From Candidatus Bathyarchaeota archaeon (GTDB taxonomy: Archaea > Thermoproteota > Bathyarchaeia > Bathyarchaeales > Bathycorpusculaceae), in assembly GCA_013388905.1 (NCBI GenBank), contig JACAEI010000035.1, positions 1 through 53,970 on the forward strand: DNA of 53,970 nucleotides, written 5' to 3'. The notes below the pieces were generated by a model. That model was not told the DNA's origin, ran no database searches, and saw only the letters and a program-made list of their open reading frames with translations. The stretch's first letter is position 1, and every line of letters starts with the position of its first letter. Made by a program: the position numbers and the translations under genes. Shown here one piece after another: positions 32,822 to 41,702 of this stretch.

Positions 32822-33253
32822 ATGCCAACTAGGAAAATGCGCGTTGAAGTATTCGACGGTGAAGGCAATAAATATACTGTGTCCTTTGAAGGGCAAATAA
32901 GTAGAGAAAAAGCTCTTAGGCTTCTAGATCTGGTGGAATTGCTGGGTGGAGTGCCTGCTAATAGTGAAAACCCTGAAGCCAGTCAGCAAATTTCAAGTAG
33001 TGATGTTTCGAAATATGAAAAAGTTCGCGTGTTAATTTGCAAGCATTTTCCTTTGATTTGGTTTTCCTCTCGTGACATTCATCCGGTTTATGAACAAGAA
33101 TATAAGGAACCAATAAGCCTTAGCACAGTAGCCACTTATCTTGCCAGAATGGCGAATAAAGGAGTACTCGTAAAAGTTGGTTCCTCTAGAAGCTTAAAAT
33201 ATAAATTGGCCCCGAGTTTTCCCCAAGTCACAGTTAGACAACAAACAACATGA
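32822..33253 (+). CDS. Winged-helix protein next to the origin
   Basis: The protein has 143 residues. The N-terminal half (MRVEVFDGEGNKYTVSFEGQISREKALRLLDLVELLGG) resembles a small strand-helix module often seen before archaeal winged helices. The C-terminal half is a winged helix (YEKVRVLICKHFPLIWFSSRDIHPVYEQEYKEPISLSTVATYLARMANKGVLVKVG). It faces away from the origin and is followed by nurA. A role as origin-associated factor, analogous to but not homologous by evidence with WhiP, is speculation from position. Confidence 0.75.
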   Translation: MPTRKMRVEVFDGEGNKYTVSFEGQISREKALRLLDLVELLGGVPANSENPEASQQISSSDVSKYEKVRVLICKHFPLIWFSSRDIHPVYEQEYKEPISLSTVATYLARMANKGVLVKVGSSRSLKYKLAPSFPQVTVRQQTT

Positions 33254-33330
33254 TCTGAACAAGCTCGCGAAGATAATAAATAATTATTCTAACTCTATGA
33301 GATAACAAAATGTGAATTGCCATAGAAGGG

Positions 33331-34338
33331 TTGCCATTGAATGCCCTGATCAAAGAAGATTTAGTTGAAATGGGAAAGAAGTTTAGCTTATACATAGAAA
33401 AAGGGCGGGTGACCGGACCAATCGAAGTTCGTGAAGAACCGATGATTGCTTTAAAACCAAGCATAGACAACATAAAACCCTTAAGGAAAATCAGCAATTT
33501 CAAAGGACAGTTTTGGGCAGTTGACTGTTCGACTAGAACTTTAAAAAGAGCAAATAATTGGGGCATCTATCTGATGCGGACTACGTCAGCTACTCTTGAG
33601 GGGCGTAGCGTAAACTGGGATTATGCAGAGAGAATATGTTCTGTAGTGGGAGACGCGTATACTCGTAGTAATTATTTGACGGACTTTCGAATAGAGTTGG
33701 AAAGCCAGATGGCTTTGCGACTTTTAGATAGGGAATATTACGAGGATCCTCGTAGTATCTACCTTCTCTTGGATGGTGGCGGCTATTTTGGCGGTGAGAG
33801 AAAATTTCGTGTGGCACTGTATGATGAATGCAAGAAAAAAGGAATTAACTTGCTGGCTATAAGCAAGAATTCGCCCTTACTTCATGACGATAAAGGTCGC
33901 GACTTCATCGCTACTACGAGTATACTCTCGCCTTATGGTATATGGGTTTATCATCCAATTAGAAAGGCTGAGAAAGATCATAGTCTTTATGGTGATATAT
34001 CCATAGTAAAATTATGCGAAGAAAGTCATCGCATTTTCCGCTGTGATATCATGGATTACCTTACAACACGGCAGGTTAATGAGCTATTATCGCCGTTAAC
34101 TTTTTCTTCAGAAGATCCAAGATGTATGGGCTATCCAATTGCCCTTTGGCTTGCCCACGAGTTCTCTGCACCTTCCGTATCTATGCTTCTCCATTACCAT
34201 GACCTTATTGAAAAAGAACTTAGCGCCTTTGGGCTCTTGGATGTTCTTCGCAGAGAAGAACTTACATGCAGATTTGTGGACGAGATTCATGGAATAAGAT
34301 ATGCATACCAACGGGAGTTCTGGGGCGATTATGTCTGA
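33331..34338 (+). CDS. nurA: NurA nuclease
   Basis: A 335-residue NurA-domain 5'-3' exonuclease used with HerA in DNA end resection for recombination. Metal-site regions are WAVDCSTRTLKRA near residue 56 and YLLLDGGGYFGGE near 145, with IALWLAHEFSAPS and FVDEIHGIRYAYQRE near the end. The TTG start at 33331 follows AGAAGGG. The 3' end overlaps herA by 8 bases, which couples the pair. Confidence 0.85.
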   Translation: MPLNALIKEDLVEMGKKFSLYIEKGRVTGPIEVREEPMIALKPSIDNIKPLRKISNFKGQFWAVDCSTRTLKRANNWGIYLMRTTSATLEGRSVNWDYAERICSVVGDAYTRSNYLTDFRIELESQMALRLLDREYYEDPRSIYLLLDGGGYFGGERKFRVALYDECKKKGINLLAISKNSPLLHDDKGRDFIATTSILSPYGIWVYHPIRKAEKDHSLYGDISIVKLCEESHRIFRCDIMDYLTTRQVNELLSPLTFSSEDPRCMGYPIALWLAHEFSAPSVSMLLHYHDLIEKELSAFGLLDVLRREELTCRFVDEIHGIRYAYQREFWGDYV

Positions 34339-35869
34339 ATCAATTGGTTTTGTGTGTGGAACGGAAGGAGACAAAATATCTTTCTTCTTGAATCATGGAG
34401 TAGCGCTCTCTTATGGGCAGATTGTTAGAATAGATTCTGACGAAAGAAGCTTTTATGCCCGAGTTGTTAACGCCCAAAGTAGCTCTACTTTGAAAACGAT
34501 AGAACAACTGCGCGAAGCTGAAGGCAAGGAAGCTTTTGGTCCTTACTCCAGCTTTCGAAGTGTTGACGCTATTCTATTTTTGGAAAAGAAGGATGGTAAA
34601 ATCCGTTCTCCAACCTTCAATCCAAATTATAGAGATAAGGTTTTTACAGCGAACGAAGAAGATTGCACTGTTCTAAAACTTTCTGGAGAACTTGAAGTAG
34701 GTCGCCTTCGTTCTGGAGAGCAACTATTGGGGTCTGCCGGAATAAATATAGAGGCAATACCGCTAATGATGGGCATGTTCGGAATGACTGGCTCTGGAAA
34801 AACCAACACAGAACTTATTCTTAATGCACAAATTATTGACAACAGCCCACAAACAGTTGCTCTCATTTTCGATTTTGCTGGCCAACTTCTTGATGGAAAG
34901 GGAATTAGACCACAAAAGGGACTGAAAGACCACCCATTCTTCCATAGCAAGGTTCAATATTATTCTGCACGAGATCGGAAAATGGTTGTTGGTTTATACA
35001 CAATTACTCCGGAAAAGCTGATTACGCTCTTTCCTGACCTAGGGGTTCCTCAATTTAGGCTTGCCCAAAAACTTTACAGAAAGTTGGGCAAAGGGTGGAT
35101 CCAAGATACTAAAGAGGTTTATGGTGCAGAGGGCTATGTTGGCGTGGGTCGCATTGCAGACTATAAGATGAAACATGTTATAGAAGCTCTAATGCTTAAA
35201 TTATCTTCTCTTTCCTATGACCTTTTCCCAGTATCTGACTACAGCTTTGTTGACAGCGTCACCCAGAACATAGCTAATGGAATAACGTGTTTGGTCGACA
35301 TTTCCGGAATAAGCTCTGACGAACAAAACAAAATAGTATGCCTTACAGCGTCAGCAGTAGCCCAGCATTATAAGCGCATGTGGGAAGAAAACTACGAAGA
35401 ATGGAAAAATCTGCCTACTCTTCTTATAACCCTAGAAGAAGCACATGAATTTCTTGATCCAAACAAATCGAGAACAATATTCTCTGATATTGCTCTAACA
35501 TACCGTAAATACAGGGTTGGACTTAACGCTGTGACGCCGAGGCCTTCTCGGATTAATTTTGACGTTTTCGCTGAGTTGTGGACTAAAGTTATTATGAAAA
35601 CAGAGCTGCGAAAAGATAGAGCTTACCTAACTGAAAACACGCCTTACTTGGAGTATAGCGACACTGAGATAAAAATGCTCGATGTAGGCGAAGCCTTGCT
35701 TATCTCTGAGCCCAAAATCAGATTTGCTGTACCAATAAAAGTGACACATTACCCCGAATATTTGGCTAAAAAGGAAAACAATAATTACCGATTGCCTGAA
35801 TCACAGAATCTTTCTGAAATGGATAAGCGCCTAAAAAAACTTGACGAACAAAAATCTCTTTCGCTATAG
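34331..35869 (+). CDS. herA: HerA-family DNA translocase/helicase
   Basis: The protein has 512 residues from ATG at 34331. The N-terminal HAS-barrel (VCGTEGDKISFFLNHGVALSYGQIVRI) leads into a RecA-like motor: Walker A MFGMTGSGKTNTELIL near residue 150, Walker B LLITLEEAHEFLDP near 372, and TYRKYRVGLNAVTPRPSRI. HerA forms a hexameric ring that binds NurA. It is directly downstream of nurA. Confidence 0.88.
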   Translation: MSESIGFVCGTEGDKISFFLNHGVALSYGQIVRIDSDERSFYARVVNAQSSSTLKTIEQLREAEGKEAFGPYSSFRSVDAILFLEKKDGKIRSPTFNPNYRDKVFTANEEDCTVLKLSGELEVGRLRSGEQLLGSAGINIEAIPLMMGMFGMTGSGKTNTELILNAQIIDNSPQTVALIFDFAGQLLDGKGIRPQKGLKDHPFFHSKVQYYSARDRKMVVGLYTITPEKLITLFPDLGVPQFRLAQKLYRKLGKGWIQDTKEVYGAEGYVGVGRIADYKMKHVIEALMLKLSSLSYDLFPVSDYSFVDSVTQNIANGITCLVDISGISSDEQNKIVCLTASAVAQHYKRMWEENYEEWKNLPTLLITLEEAHEFLDPNKSRTIFSDIALTYRKYRVGLNAVTPRPSRINFDVFAELWTKVIMKTELRKDRAYLTENTPYLEYSDTEIKMLDVGEALLISEPKIRFAVPIKVTHYPEYLAKKENNNYRLPESQNLSEMDKRLKKLDEQKSLSL

Positions 35870-35878
35870 TAAATTATG

Positions 35879-36592
35879 TTATGCTGTGCCGCTTTCTGCT
35901 TTCTTAAGAAGTTTACTCATTTCCTCTTTAACACTATATTTAAACGGAATTTTGCTGGTGTCCCTCTCTAAGTATCCACCTTCGTAAAGCTTCTTCATCA
36001 ACCGCGCCGTATGTTCCCTGCTAAGCTTTATTCGTTCTTTAATCTCAGGCGCTGTCTTAGGGCCTTCTGAAGTCAGCATCTCAAGCGCGGATAACTCTGT
36101 TTCAGTTAATGGGGCCAAGGCTTTCTCTCTTTTTATGGGTATTACTGCCTCAATTTTTGCCTCGGGGGTTGCTAAAAACTGTCGAGCTTGCTCTTCAACT
36201 GCGGAAAGCTTTGCAACTAGCGCCTCTTGTGACACAGCGACATCACGCACTTTTCGCTCAACCTCTTCTAAACGGCTTATCTCCCTTTCTCTATCTTCCC
36301 TAATAATGCTGATTTGACTCTCTAAATTTTGGATTTTCTTGCTTGCTTCTTCTGTTTTCTTTACCGCGTCATCACTTCTCGAGGAAGCAGCCTCAACCTT
36401 GTAAGCTATGCACTCCAACTTGTCAGCTTCCTGTTTGAACTGCCTATTAAAACTTAAAACAATGTCTTCAACGGCTTCTCTAGCTTTTTCGTACTCTCTT
36501 TTAACACTTCGTAGCTGTCTATAATATTCTACCGCGGCGGCTGCTGTCATCGCAAGCAGAACGCCAACAAGAACTAGCAAAATTTCCGTCAA
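35879..36592 (-). CDS. Membrane-anchored coiled-coil protein with C-terminal winged helix
   Basis: In 237 residues: an N-terminal membrane helix (EILLVLVGVLLAMTAAAAVEYY), a long coiled coil from about 25 to 155 (VKREYEKAREAVEDI to VEEQARQFL), then a MarR-like winged helix near 165-235 (LTETELSALEMLTSEGPKTAPEIKERIKLSREHTARLMKKLYEGGYLERD). The layout would put a DNA-binding domain on a coiled-coil arm at the membrane. It starts with TTG behind GAGGCGAG and has an array of TGTGAT repeats upstream. It is convergent with herA, 9 bases apart. Confidence 0.8.
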   Translation of the reverse strand: MTEILLVLVGVLLAMTAAAAVEYYRQLRSVKREYEKAREAVEDIVLSFNRQFKQEADKLECIAYKVEAASSRSDDAVKKTEEASKKIQNLESQISIIREDREREISRLEEVERKVRDVAVSQEALVAKLSAVEEQARQFLATPEAKIEAVIPIKREKALAPLTETELSALEMLTSEGPKTAPEIKERIKLSREHTARLMKKLYEGGYLERDTSKIPFKYSVKEEMSKLLKKAESGTA

Positions 36593-36604
36593 GCAACTCG
36601 CCTC

Positions 36605-36887
36605 TGTGATTTAAATGTGATTAGGTGTGATTTATTCATGTTGCATCACAAATCACACTTTAATGGATAAGAGATTTAAAGATTATGGTATAGTATTCAC
36701 TTAAGATAACGCATGATATCACACATCACGAAACCAAGTAAAGGCTCTTCGGGCTAAGCTGATAACGCAATGTGAATAAGTCTTCGTTTTGAGGTTATTT
36801 TTGCGTTTTCAACTCTTTTCAGCGTTATTTATCTGCGAGCATTGTTTATGCCTAATAATTGTCCATTTAATGAGCGTGATTTGTGAT
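36605..36887. repeat. TGTGAT repeat array upstream of the coiled-coil winged-helix gene
   Basis: TGTGAT occurs in direct orientation at 36605, 36616 and 36626, spaced 11 and 10 bases (one helical turn). Inverted copies ATCACA are at 36645, 36652 and 36718, and another direct copy is at 36882. It covers the promoter region of the gene starting at 36592 and reaches the end of the 159-residue gene. It is probably the operator or binding array of a local DNA-binding protein. The gap (36593-36888) holds no gene. Confidence 0.7.
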
Positions 36888-36888
36888 G

Positions 36889-37368
36889 TCACAGCTGGTT
36901 TTCAGACCCACTTGATAGCTGTTTTAGGCATTTTTCAAGCTCTTCTCGTACAATTTCCATGGATTTTAAGTGTTCACTTAACTCTGCACTTTTGTTTGGC
37001 ATGTTTTTGTATGCTTCTAAATACTCTTTTAATTTGTTCGCTATTTCGAGATAGGGATCTAAAGTTGTGCTTTCAAATACTCCCAAATATCCTAAAAGCA
37101 GTATGGTGTAGATGGATTTTATGACATTTTCTTTCGCCTGTTTTAGTGTCCTATTGAAGGCGCCTCGGCTTATTTTTGCCTTTGTTAGCCTTAATCTGGC
37201 TTTTTCATCGTATTTAAGCGTTTTTCCTGCAATATTATCAGCTAAAATGTCAATAAGCAATGTTTCAAGCTGTGTTTCTGTTAAGTGGCTATTTTGTGAA
37301 AGTATTTTAGTAATAGAGTCGTTTAGTGAGCTTATTAGCCATGGTTGAACGCCTTCTTTTAGTTTCAA
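36889..37368 (-). CDS. Uncharacterised helical protein with HTH-like centre
   Basis: The protein has 159 residues and is all alpha. The middle block KARLRLTKAKISRGAFNRTLKQAKENVIKSIYTILLLGYLGVFE resembles a helix-turn-helix, and the N-terminal TETQLETLLIDILADNIAGKTL may form a helical dimer surface. No family is recognised. It lies upstream of the repeat array and the membrane winged-helix gene on the same strand and may be its regulator. Confidence 0.65.
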   Translation of the reverse strand: MKLKEGVQPWLISSLNDSITKILSQNSHLTETQLETLLIDILADNIAGKTLKYDEKARLRLTKAKISRGAFNRTLKQAKENVIKSIYTILLLGYLGVFESTTLDPYLEIANKLKEYLEAYKNMPNKSAELSEHLKSMEIVREELEKCLKQLSSGSENQL

Positions 37369-37513
37369 TATTTCCTCTCCACGCTTATGCCGATTGAATA
37401 CAGTTTTGTATACAGACTATGCTTTTAAGGCTGTCGGATGCGTATGCCTTTGCTATAGTTATTAACGCAAACATTTTATTCTTAATTTGGCAATCCATAG
37501 TGAGGAACGTCTG

Positions 37514-38692
37514 TTGATTTCAAACTTTAAGCCTGCAAACCGCCTAAAACGCATAAAGCCCTCTGGAATACGCCGATTTTTCACTTTAGCCCAAGAAACA
37601 CCAGACATCATTAATTTAAGCGTGGGAGAACCTGATTTCGCTCCCCCCGAACATGCGCTAGAAGCTGGCTGGCAAGCAGCAAAAGAAGGCAAAACCCATT
37701 ATACACCAACCAACGGCATTCCAGAGCTTCGGGAGGAACTCGCTCGAAAAGCTTACAGAGATTATGGGTTAAATTATGATCCTGCCTCTGAAATTTTAAT
37801 AACTGTTGGCGGCACTGAAGCAATTTTTTCTGCACTTATTAGCTTAATAGACGCGGGTGATGAAGTTCTAATTCCTAACCCAGGTTTCGTCTGTTATGAA
37901 CCATGCGTCCACTTAGCAGAAGGGGTCCCGGTTTCTGTTCCTTTGCTGGAAAAGAACGGGTTTAAACCATCCATTGATGATGTGATGTCACTAATCACAA
38001 AGAAGTCACGTGTGATAATTTTGAATTATCCGAATAACCCGACGGGCGCCGTTCTATCGTATGATGAGCTTGCTGCATTGGCAAAAGTTGCTGTTGAACA
38101 CGATATGGTTGTGATTTCTGACGAGGTTTATGAAAAAATAATATATGACAACGCTAAGCACCACTGTGCTGCTACCTTCCCAGAAATGCGTGAACGTACA
38201 ATCGTTGTCAATTCTTTCTCTAAAACATATGCAATGACAGGTTTGCGTGTTGGTTTCCTCTATGGACCAAAAGAACTCGTTTCTCCTATTTGGCTTGCTC
38301 AACAATATATCATTGCATGTGCAGATAGCCTGGCGCAATACATTGCCTTAGCCGCGTTAAGAGAACCTCAATATTTTGTTGAAGAAATGGTACGGGAATT
38401 TGATAGACGACGCCGTTTGATATATTCGCGGCTTAGAGAGATTGAAGGGTTCCGTTGTACCTTGCCAAAAGGGGCATTCTATGTTTTTCCAAATATAACG
38501 GATTTTGGCATGACTTCAGAAGAATTTGCGGAACTCCTTATAAAAAAAGCTCATGTTGCAGCAGTTCCTGGTTCAGCCTTTGGCAGCTATGGTGAAGGTT
38601 GCATGAGATTTTCTTATGCTGCAGCTTATGAACAGTTAGAAGAAGCATTGGATCGCATAGAAACGGCTGTTAAGGCGTTAAAGAAACCATAA
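37514..38692 (+). CDS. Class I aminotransferase (aspartate/aromatic type)
   Basis: From TTG at 37514 it has 392 residues. PLP enzyme motifs are INLSVGEPDFAPPEHALEA, VGGTEAIFSALISLI, LNYPNNPTG, VVISDEVYEKIIYD and the PLP lysine in VVNSFSKTYAMTGLRVGFL. It transfers amino groups between 2-oxo acids and amino acids such as aspartate. GTGAGG at 37499-37504 is the ribosome site for this TTG. The TTG at 37487 would add 9 residues without support. Confidence 0.88.
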   Translation: MISNFKPANRLKRIKPSGIRRFFTLAQETPDIINLSVGEPDFAPPEHALEAGWQAAKEGKTHYTPTNGIPELREELARKAYRDYGLNYDPASEILITVGGTEAIFSALISLIDAGDEVLIPNPGFVCYEPCVHLAEGVPVSVPLLEKNGFKPSIDDVMSLITKKSRVIILNYPNNPTGAVLSYDELAALAKVAVEHDMVVISDEVYEKIIYDNAKHHCAATFPEMRERTIVVNSFSKTYAMTGLRVGFLYGPKELVSPIWLAQQYIIACADSLAQYIALAALREPQYFVEEMVREFDRRRRLIYSRLREIEGFRCTLPKGAFYVFPNITDFGMTSEEFAELLIKKAHVAAVPGSAFGSYGEGCMRFSYAAAYEQLEEALDRIETAVKALKKP

Positions 38693-38706
38693 CAGCAAAA
38701 CATGAT

Positions 38707-39540
38707 TTACAAGTTTTCTGCAGAATTTTTTAGTTTTTCAAGGAGTTCAGAGCGCAAATCTTTCAAAGTGGGGACAAATGTTTCCATAGGTTTTATGTCG
38801 CCATAGTTGATATCACATGTCACAAAGTCCTCTTCGTCATATCTAGTTTGAACAAGAACTTTTCCGTTTGGTCCGACAAGTCTGCTTCCTCCCCAAAACT
38901 GCAGTCCATCTTCTATGCCTACTAAATTAACATAAGCTAGAAAAGCAGTATTCTCTATGGCTCTTGCTAATGTTAATATTTCAAAGAATGCTCGACGAAT
39001 CGCTGGAGAAGCTGAAATGCATACTATTAATTGGGCACCGTTTAAGCGTGCTAATCTGAACACTTCTGGGAAGAATATGTCATAGCATATGGTTAACCCT
39101 ATTTTTCCAAGTTTTGTGTCGAAGACTGCCGTTTGATAGCCTGGGCGAAAGTATCTTTTTTCCTCAAAAACACTGTGGGTTGGCAGATACATTTTCCTAT
39201 ATTTTCCGACAAGTCCTTCCGGGCCTATGAGTACAGCAGCATTGTGAAGTGTTGCTTGTGTTTTTTCACTTATTTCTGGCATACCGAAGATTATGTATGT
39301 ATTGCTTTTTTTGGCGATAGCCTCAATGGTTCTGGTTGCTGGTCCCGGTATAGTTTCTGCGAGTTCATATATTTGGTCTCGGACTACATAACCGGTTAAT
39401 GATAATTCTGGGAAGATTACAAGATCCGCACCATGTTTTTTTGCTTTCACCACGTTTTCCTTAATTTTCTTTATATTTTCCGTTTTATCTCCTGGTTTAG
39501 AGTTAATTTGCGCGAGAGCAATTTTGATTTCTTTTCTCAT
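38707..39540 (-). CDS. Carbon-nitrogen hydrolase (nitrilase family)
   Basis: In 277 residues the catalytic triad is visible: Glu45 in IFPELSLTGY, the lysine in GKYRKMYLP and the cysteine in LTICYDIFFPEVF. It is the first downstream gene of nadE on the minus strand, 24 bases away. In glutamine-dependent NAD synthetases the same domain supplies ammonia from glutamine, so this protein may act as the separate glutaminase or as an independent amidase. Confidence 0.85.
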   Translation of the reverse strand: MRKEIKIALAQINSKPGDKTENIKKIKENVVKAKKHGADLVIFPELSLTGYVVRDQIYELAETIPGPATRTIEAIAKKSNTYIIFGMPEISEKTQATLHNAAVLIGPEGLVGKYRKMYLPTHSVFEEKRYFRPGYQTAVFDTKLGKIGLTICYDIFFPEVFRLARLNGAQLIVCISASPAIRRAFFEILTLARAIENTAFLAYVNLVGIEDGLQFWGGSRLVGPNGKVLVQTRYDEEDFVTCDINYGDIKPMETFVPTLKDLRSELLEKLKNSAENL

Positions 39541-39564
39541 TACGTCACTCTCCTTAGTGTTCTG

Positions 39565-40458
39565 CTATGGATTACGAGGTAATCTGAAATCTGTCCCTAT
39601 TGTGCGATATTCTAGCTTCATTGTTAATAACATTCGCCTTTTGTGTTCTGCAGAAAGCCATTTGCTTTTTATGCTCTTAACCAGCTTTTCCTCGATACCT
39701 AATTGTTTTCCAATATCTTCCGTGTCCATAAAGTGTTCAAGCCCATAAAGAATAAGATCTAACAGTTCATATTCTATGCCAAGTTCTTTTTCAGCAAGTT
39801 GACCAGGCCACAAGGCTGGCGAAGACGGTTTTGCTATTACTACCTTTGGTATACCTATATGCAACGCAAGTTTACGAACCTGCGTTTTATATAGGTCCAT
39901 TATCGGCGATATGTCTGCGGCAACATCACCCCATTTGGTAAAATACCCCATCATAGTTTCAGATTTATCTGAACTCCCACAAACAATCATGTTGAATTTG
40001 TTGGCATAATAATAAAGATAAATCATTCGAGTTCGCGCCTTCACATTCCCTTTACACAAATTGTCGGATGGATCAAAATTCGGTATTGAAGCATAGAACG
40101 CTTTCAAGGTTGAGGTAATATCTATATTGTTTGTTTTTAGGCTAAACTTTTGTGCTACGAGCTTTGCATGTTTAATATCTGTTTTGTTGTATGTTTCTTC
40201 TTCTGGCAACATAAGTCCTAAAACTTTCTCTCCGCCTATAGCCAGTGCAGAAAGCGCCGCTACGGTGCAGCTGTCGATTCCTCCTGATAACCCTAAAACT
40301 ACGCCTTTTGCCCCGCTTTGCTTCACATAGTTACTAATGAACCGTTTTATTTTTGTGGATGTGTCTTGCCAGTCTAAATCTAATATAGAAGGCGTCAATT
40401 TCAAGCTGCTAACATCCTCATTGTTTATGAGTATAGGCAAATATTTAAGGGCAAACAT
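39565..40458 (-). CDS. nadE: NAD synthetase
   Basis: A 297-residue NadE that amidates deamido-NAD to NAD. The ATP-binding P-loop GVVLGLSGGIDSCTVAALSA is at residues 54-71, with KARTRMIYLYYYAN, CGSSDKSETMMGYFTKWGD and SPALWPGQLAEKELGIEYELLD following. It has no glutaminase domain, the usual archaeal form. The nitrilase gene downstream may complement it. Confidence 0.92.
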   Translation of the reverse strand: MFALKYLPILINNEDVSSLKLTPSILDLDWQDTSTKIKRFISNYVKQSGAKGVVLGLSGGIDSCTVAALSALAIGGEKVLGLMLPEEETYNKTDIKHAKLVAQKFSLKTNNIDITSTLKAFYASIPNFDPSDNLCKGNVKARTRMIYLYYYANKFNMIVCGSSDKSETMMGYFTKWGDVAADISPIMDLYKTQVRKLALHIGIPKVVIAKPSSPALWPGQLAEKELGIEYELLDLILYGLEHFMDTEDIGKQLGIEEKLVKSIKSKWLSAEHKRRMLLTMKLEYRTIGTDFRLPRNP

Positions 40459-40505
40459 AAAAATACTGGTATGGCATGGATTTTATGATTTAGAAGGATT
40501 TGGAA

Positions 40506-40778
40506 ATGGGGCGAAGAAGAAGGAAGGTTGTTCGTATCCCCAAGAAACGTTTGCCTAGATTCTTCTCTTGCCCTAAATGCGGAAAGGAAACTGTCAGAGT
40601 TGAGATCTTCAAGGAAGAAGGGCGAGCGGTAGTGGGTTGTGGCAGTTGTGGCTTAAAACAAGAGTTTCCAGTTAAGCCTGCACAAGGAGAAATTGACGTT
40701 TACTGTATGTTTACTGACTCCGTTTATGGTAGTGTTAAAAAAGTTTCAGCTGCAACAGAGGGCAAGTCGTTTAATTAG
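40506..40778 (+). CDS. Elf1-like transcription elongation zinc-ribbon protein
   Basis: From ATG at 40506 the protein has 90 residues: basic [17 protein letters not shown], a four-cysteine zinc ribbon (CPKCG near 23, CGSCG near 48) and an acidic [13 protein letters not shown] end. This is the layout of Elf1, an RNA polymerase elongation factor shared by eukaryotes and part of the archaea. GGPS-type gene follows 10 bases downstream in the same transcript. Confidence 0.85.
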   Translation: MGRRRRKVVRIPKKRLPRFFSCPKCGKETVRVEIFKEEGRAVVGCGSCGLKQEFPVKPAQGEIDVYCMFTDSVYGSVKKVSAATEGKSFN

Positions 40779-40788
40779 GCTGATTCTA

Positions 40789-41541
40789 ATGGTTGGAACT
40801 GTTGAAAAATATTTGCTTGAGAAAATTCACTCCGAAGGCACAATCCATATAACTTTAATAGACCCTGAAAAGGTAACGTCATCACAAGCTTCAAGGATCG
40901 CTGAAAAAGCAAAATTAAGCGGGACCTCAGCTATAATGGTTGGTGGCTCAACATTTTTCTCTACAACACATCTAGATGACGTAGTTAGGACCATTAAACG
41001 AGTCGTTCAAATTCCGGTAATTCTTTTTCCAAATAACGTAACTGGTATAAGTCGCCATGCGGACGCCATATGGTTTATGTCCCTTCTAAATTCTGTCGAC
41101 CCTTACTTTTTAATGGGCGCCCAAATTCTGGGAGCACCAATAGTTAAGAAGTATCGCTTAGAACCTATCCCCATGGGGTACATTATCGTCGGCGAAGGTG
41201 GCACTGCAAGCATTGTCGGAAGAGCGGTTCCAGTTCCATATGATAAGCCTGAAATTGCCATTGCGCATGCCTTAGCAGGGCAATATTTAGGCATGCGTTT
41301 CATATATTTGGAGGCAGGTTCAGGTGCAAAGAAATCTGTTCCGCCTGAGATGATTAGCGCTGTCAAGAATTACATTGACGTTCCTTTAATTGTTGGAGGG
41401 GGCATAAAATCTAGAAGTCAAGCCTTAGCTGTAGCCTCAGCTGGAGCTGACATCATTGTCACCGGCAATGTTATTGAGAACGCTGAGGTTAAAAGCAAGG
41501 TTGCTGAAATCATTGAAGGCATTAAACGTTTTAGAATATAA
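40789..41541 (+). CDS. Geranylgeranylglyceryl phosphate synthase
   Basis: Makes the first ether bond of archaeal membrane lipids from sn-glycerol-1-phosphate and geranylgeranyl diphosphate. In 250 residues it shows IHITLIDPEKV, AIMVGGSTFF, PVILFPNNVTGISRHADAIWFMSLLNS, IPMGYIIVGEGG and LIVGGGIKSRSQA, all GGGPS blocks. ATG at 40789 is the right start, because a longer frame overlaps elf1 and lacks family sequence. Confidence 0.92.
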   Translation: MVGTVEKYLLEKIHSEGTIHITLIDPEKVTSSQASRIAEKAKLSGTSAIMVGGSTFFSTTHLDDVVRTIKRVVQIPVILFPNNVTGISRHADAIWFMSLLNSVDPYFLMGAQILGAPIVKKYRLEPIPMGYIIVGEGGTASIVGRAVPVPYDKPEIAIAHALAGQYLGMRFIYLEAGSGAKKSVPPEMISAVKNYIDVPLIVGGGIKSRSQALAVASAGADIIVTGNVIENAEVKSKVAEIIEGIKRFRI

Positions 41542-41702
41542 AACCCTAATTACAACATAAGTAAATGCTAAGAATAAATTTATTCTGTGCGATTTTGCTT
41601 TGGGTACATGTGAAATAAAAACTTCTACTGTGAGCTTTTTGACTTGTTTATGTTGCAAAACCGAAATAAACTATTGCCACACAAAGATTTGCGGGGTAGC
41701 AT

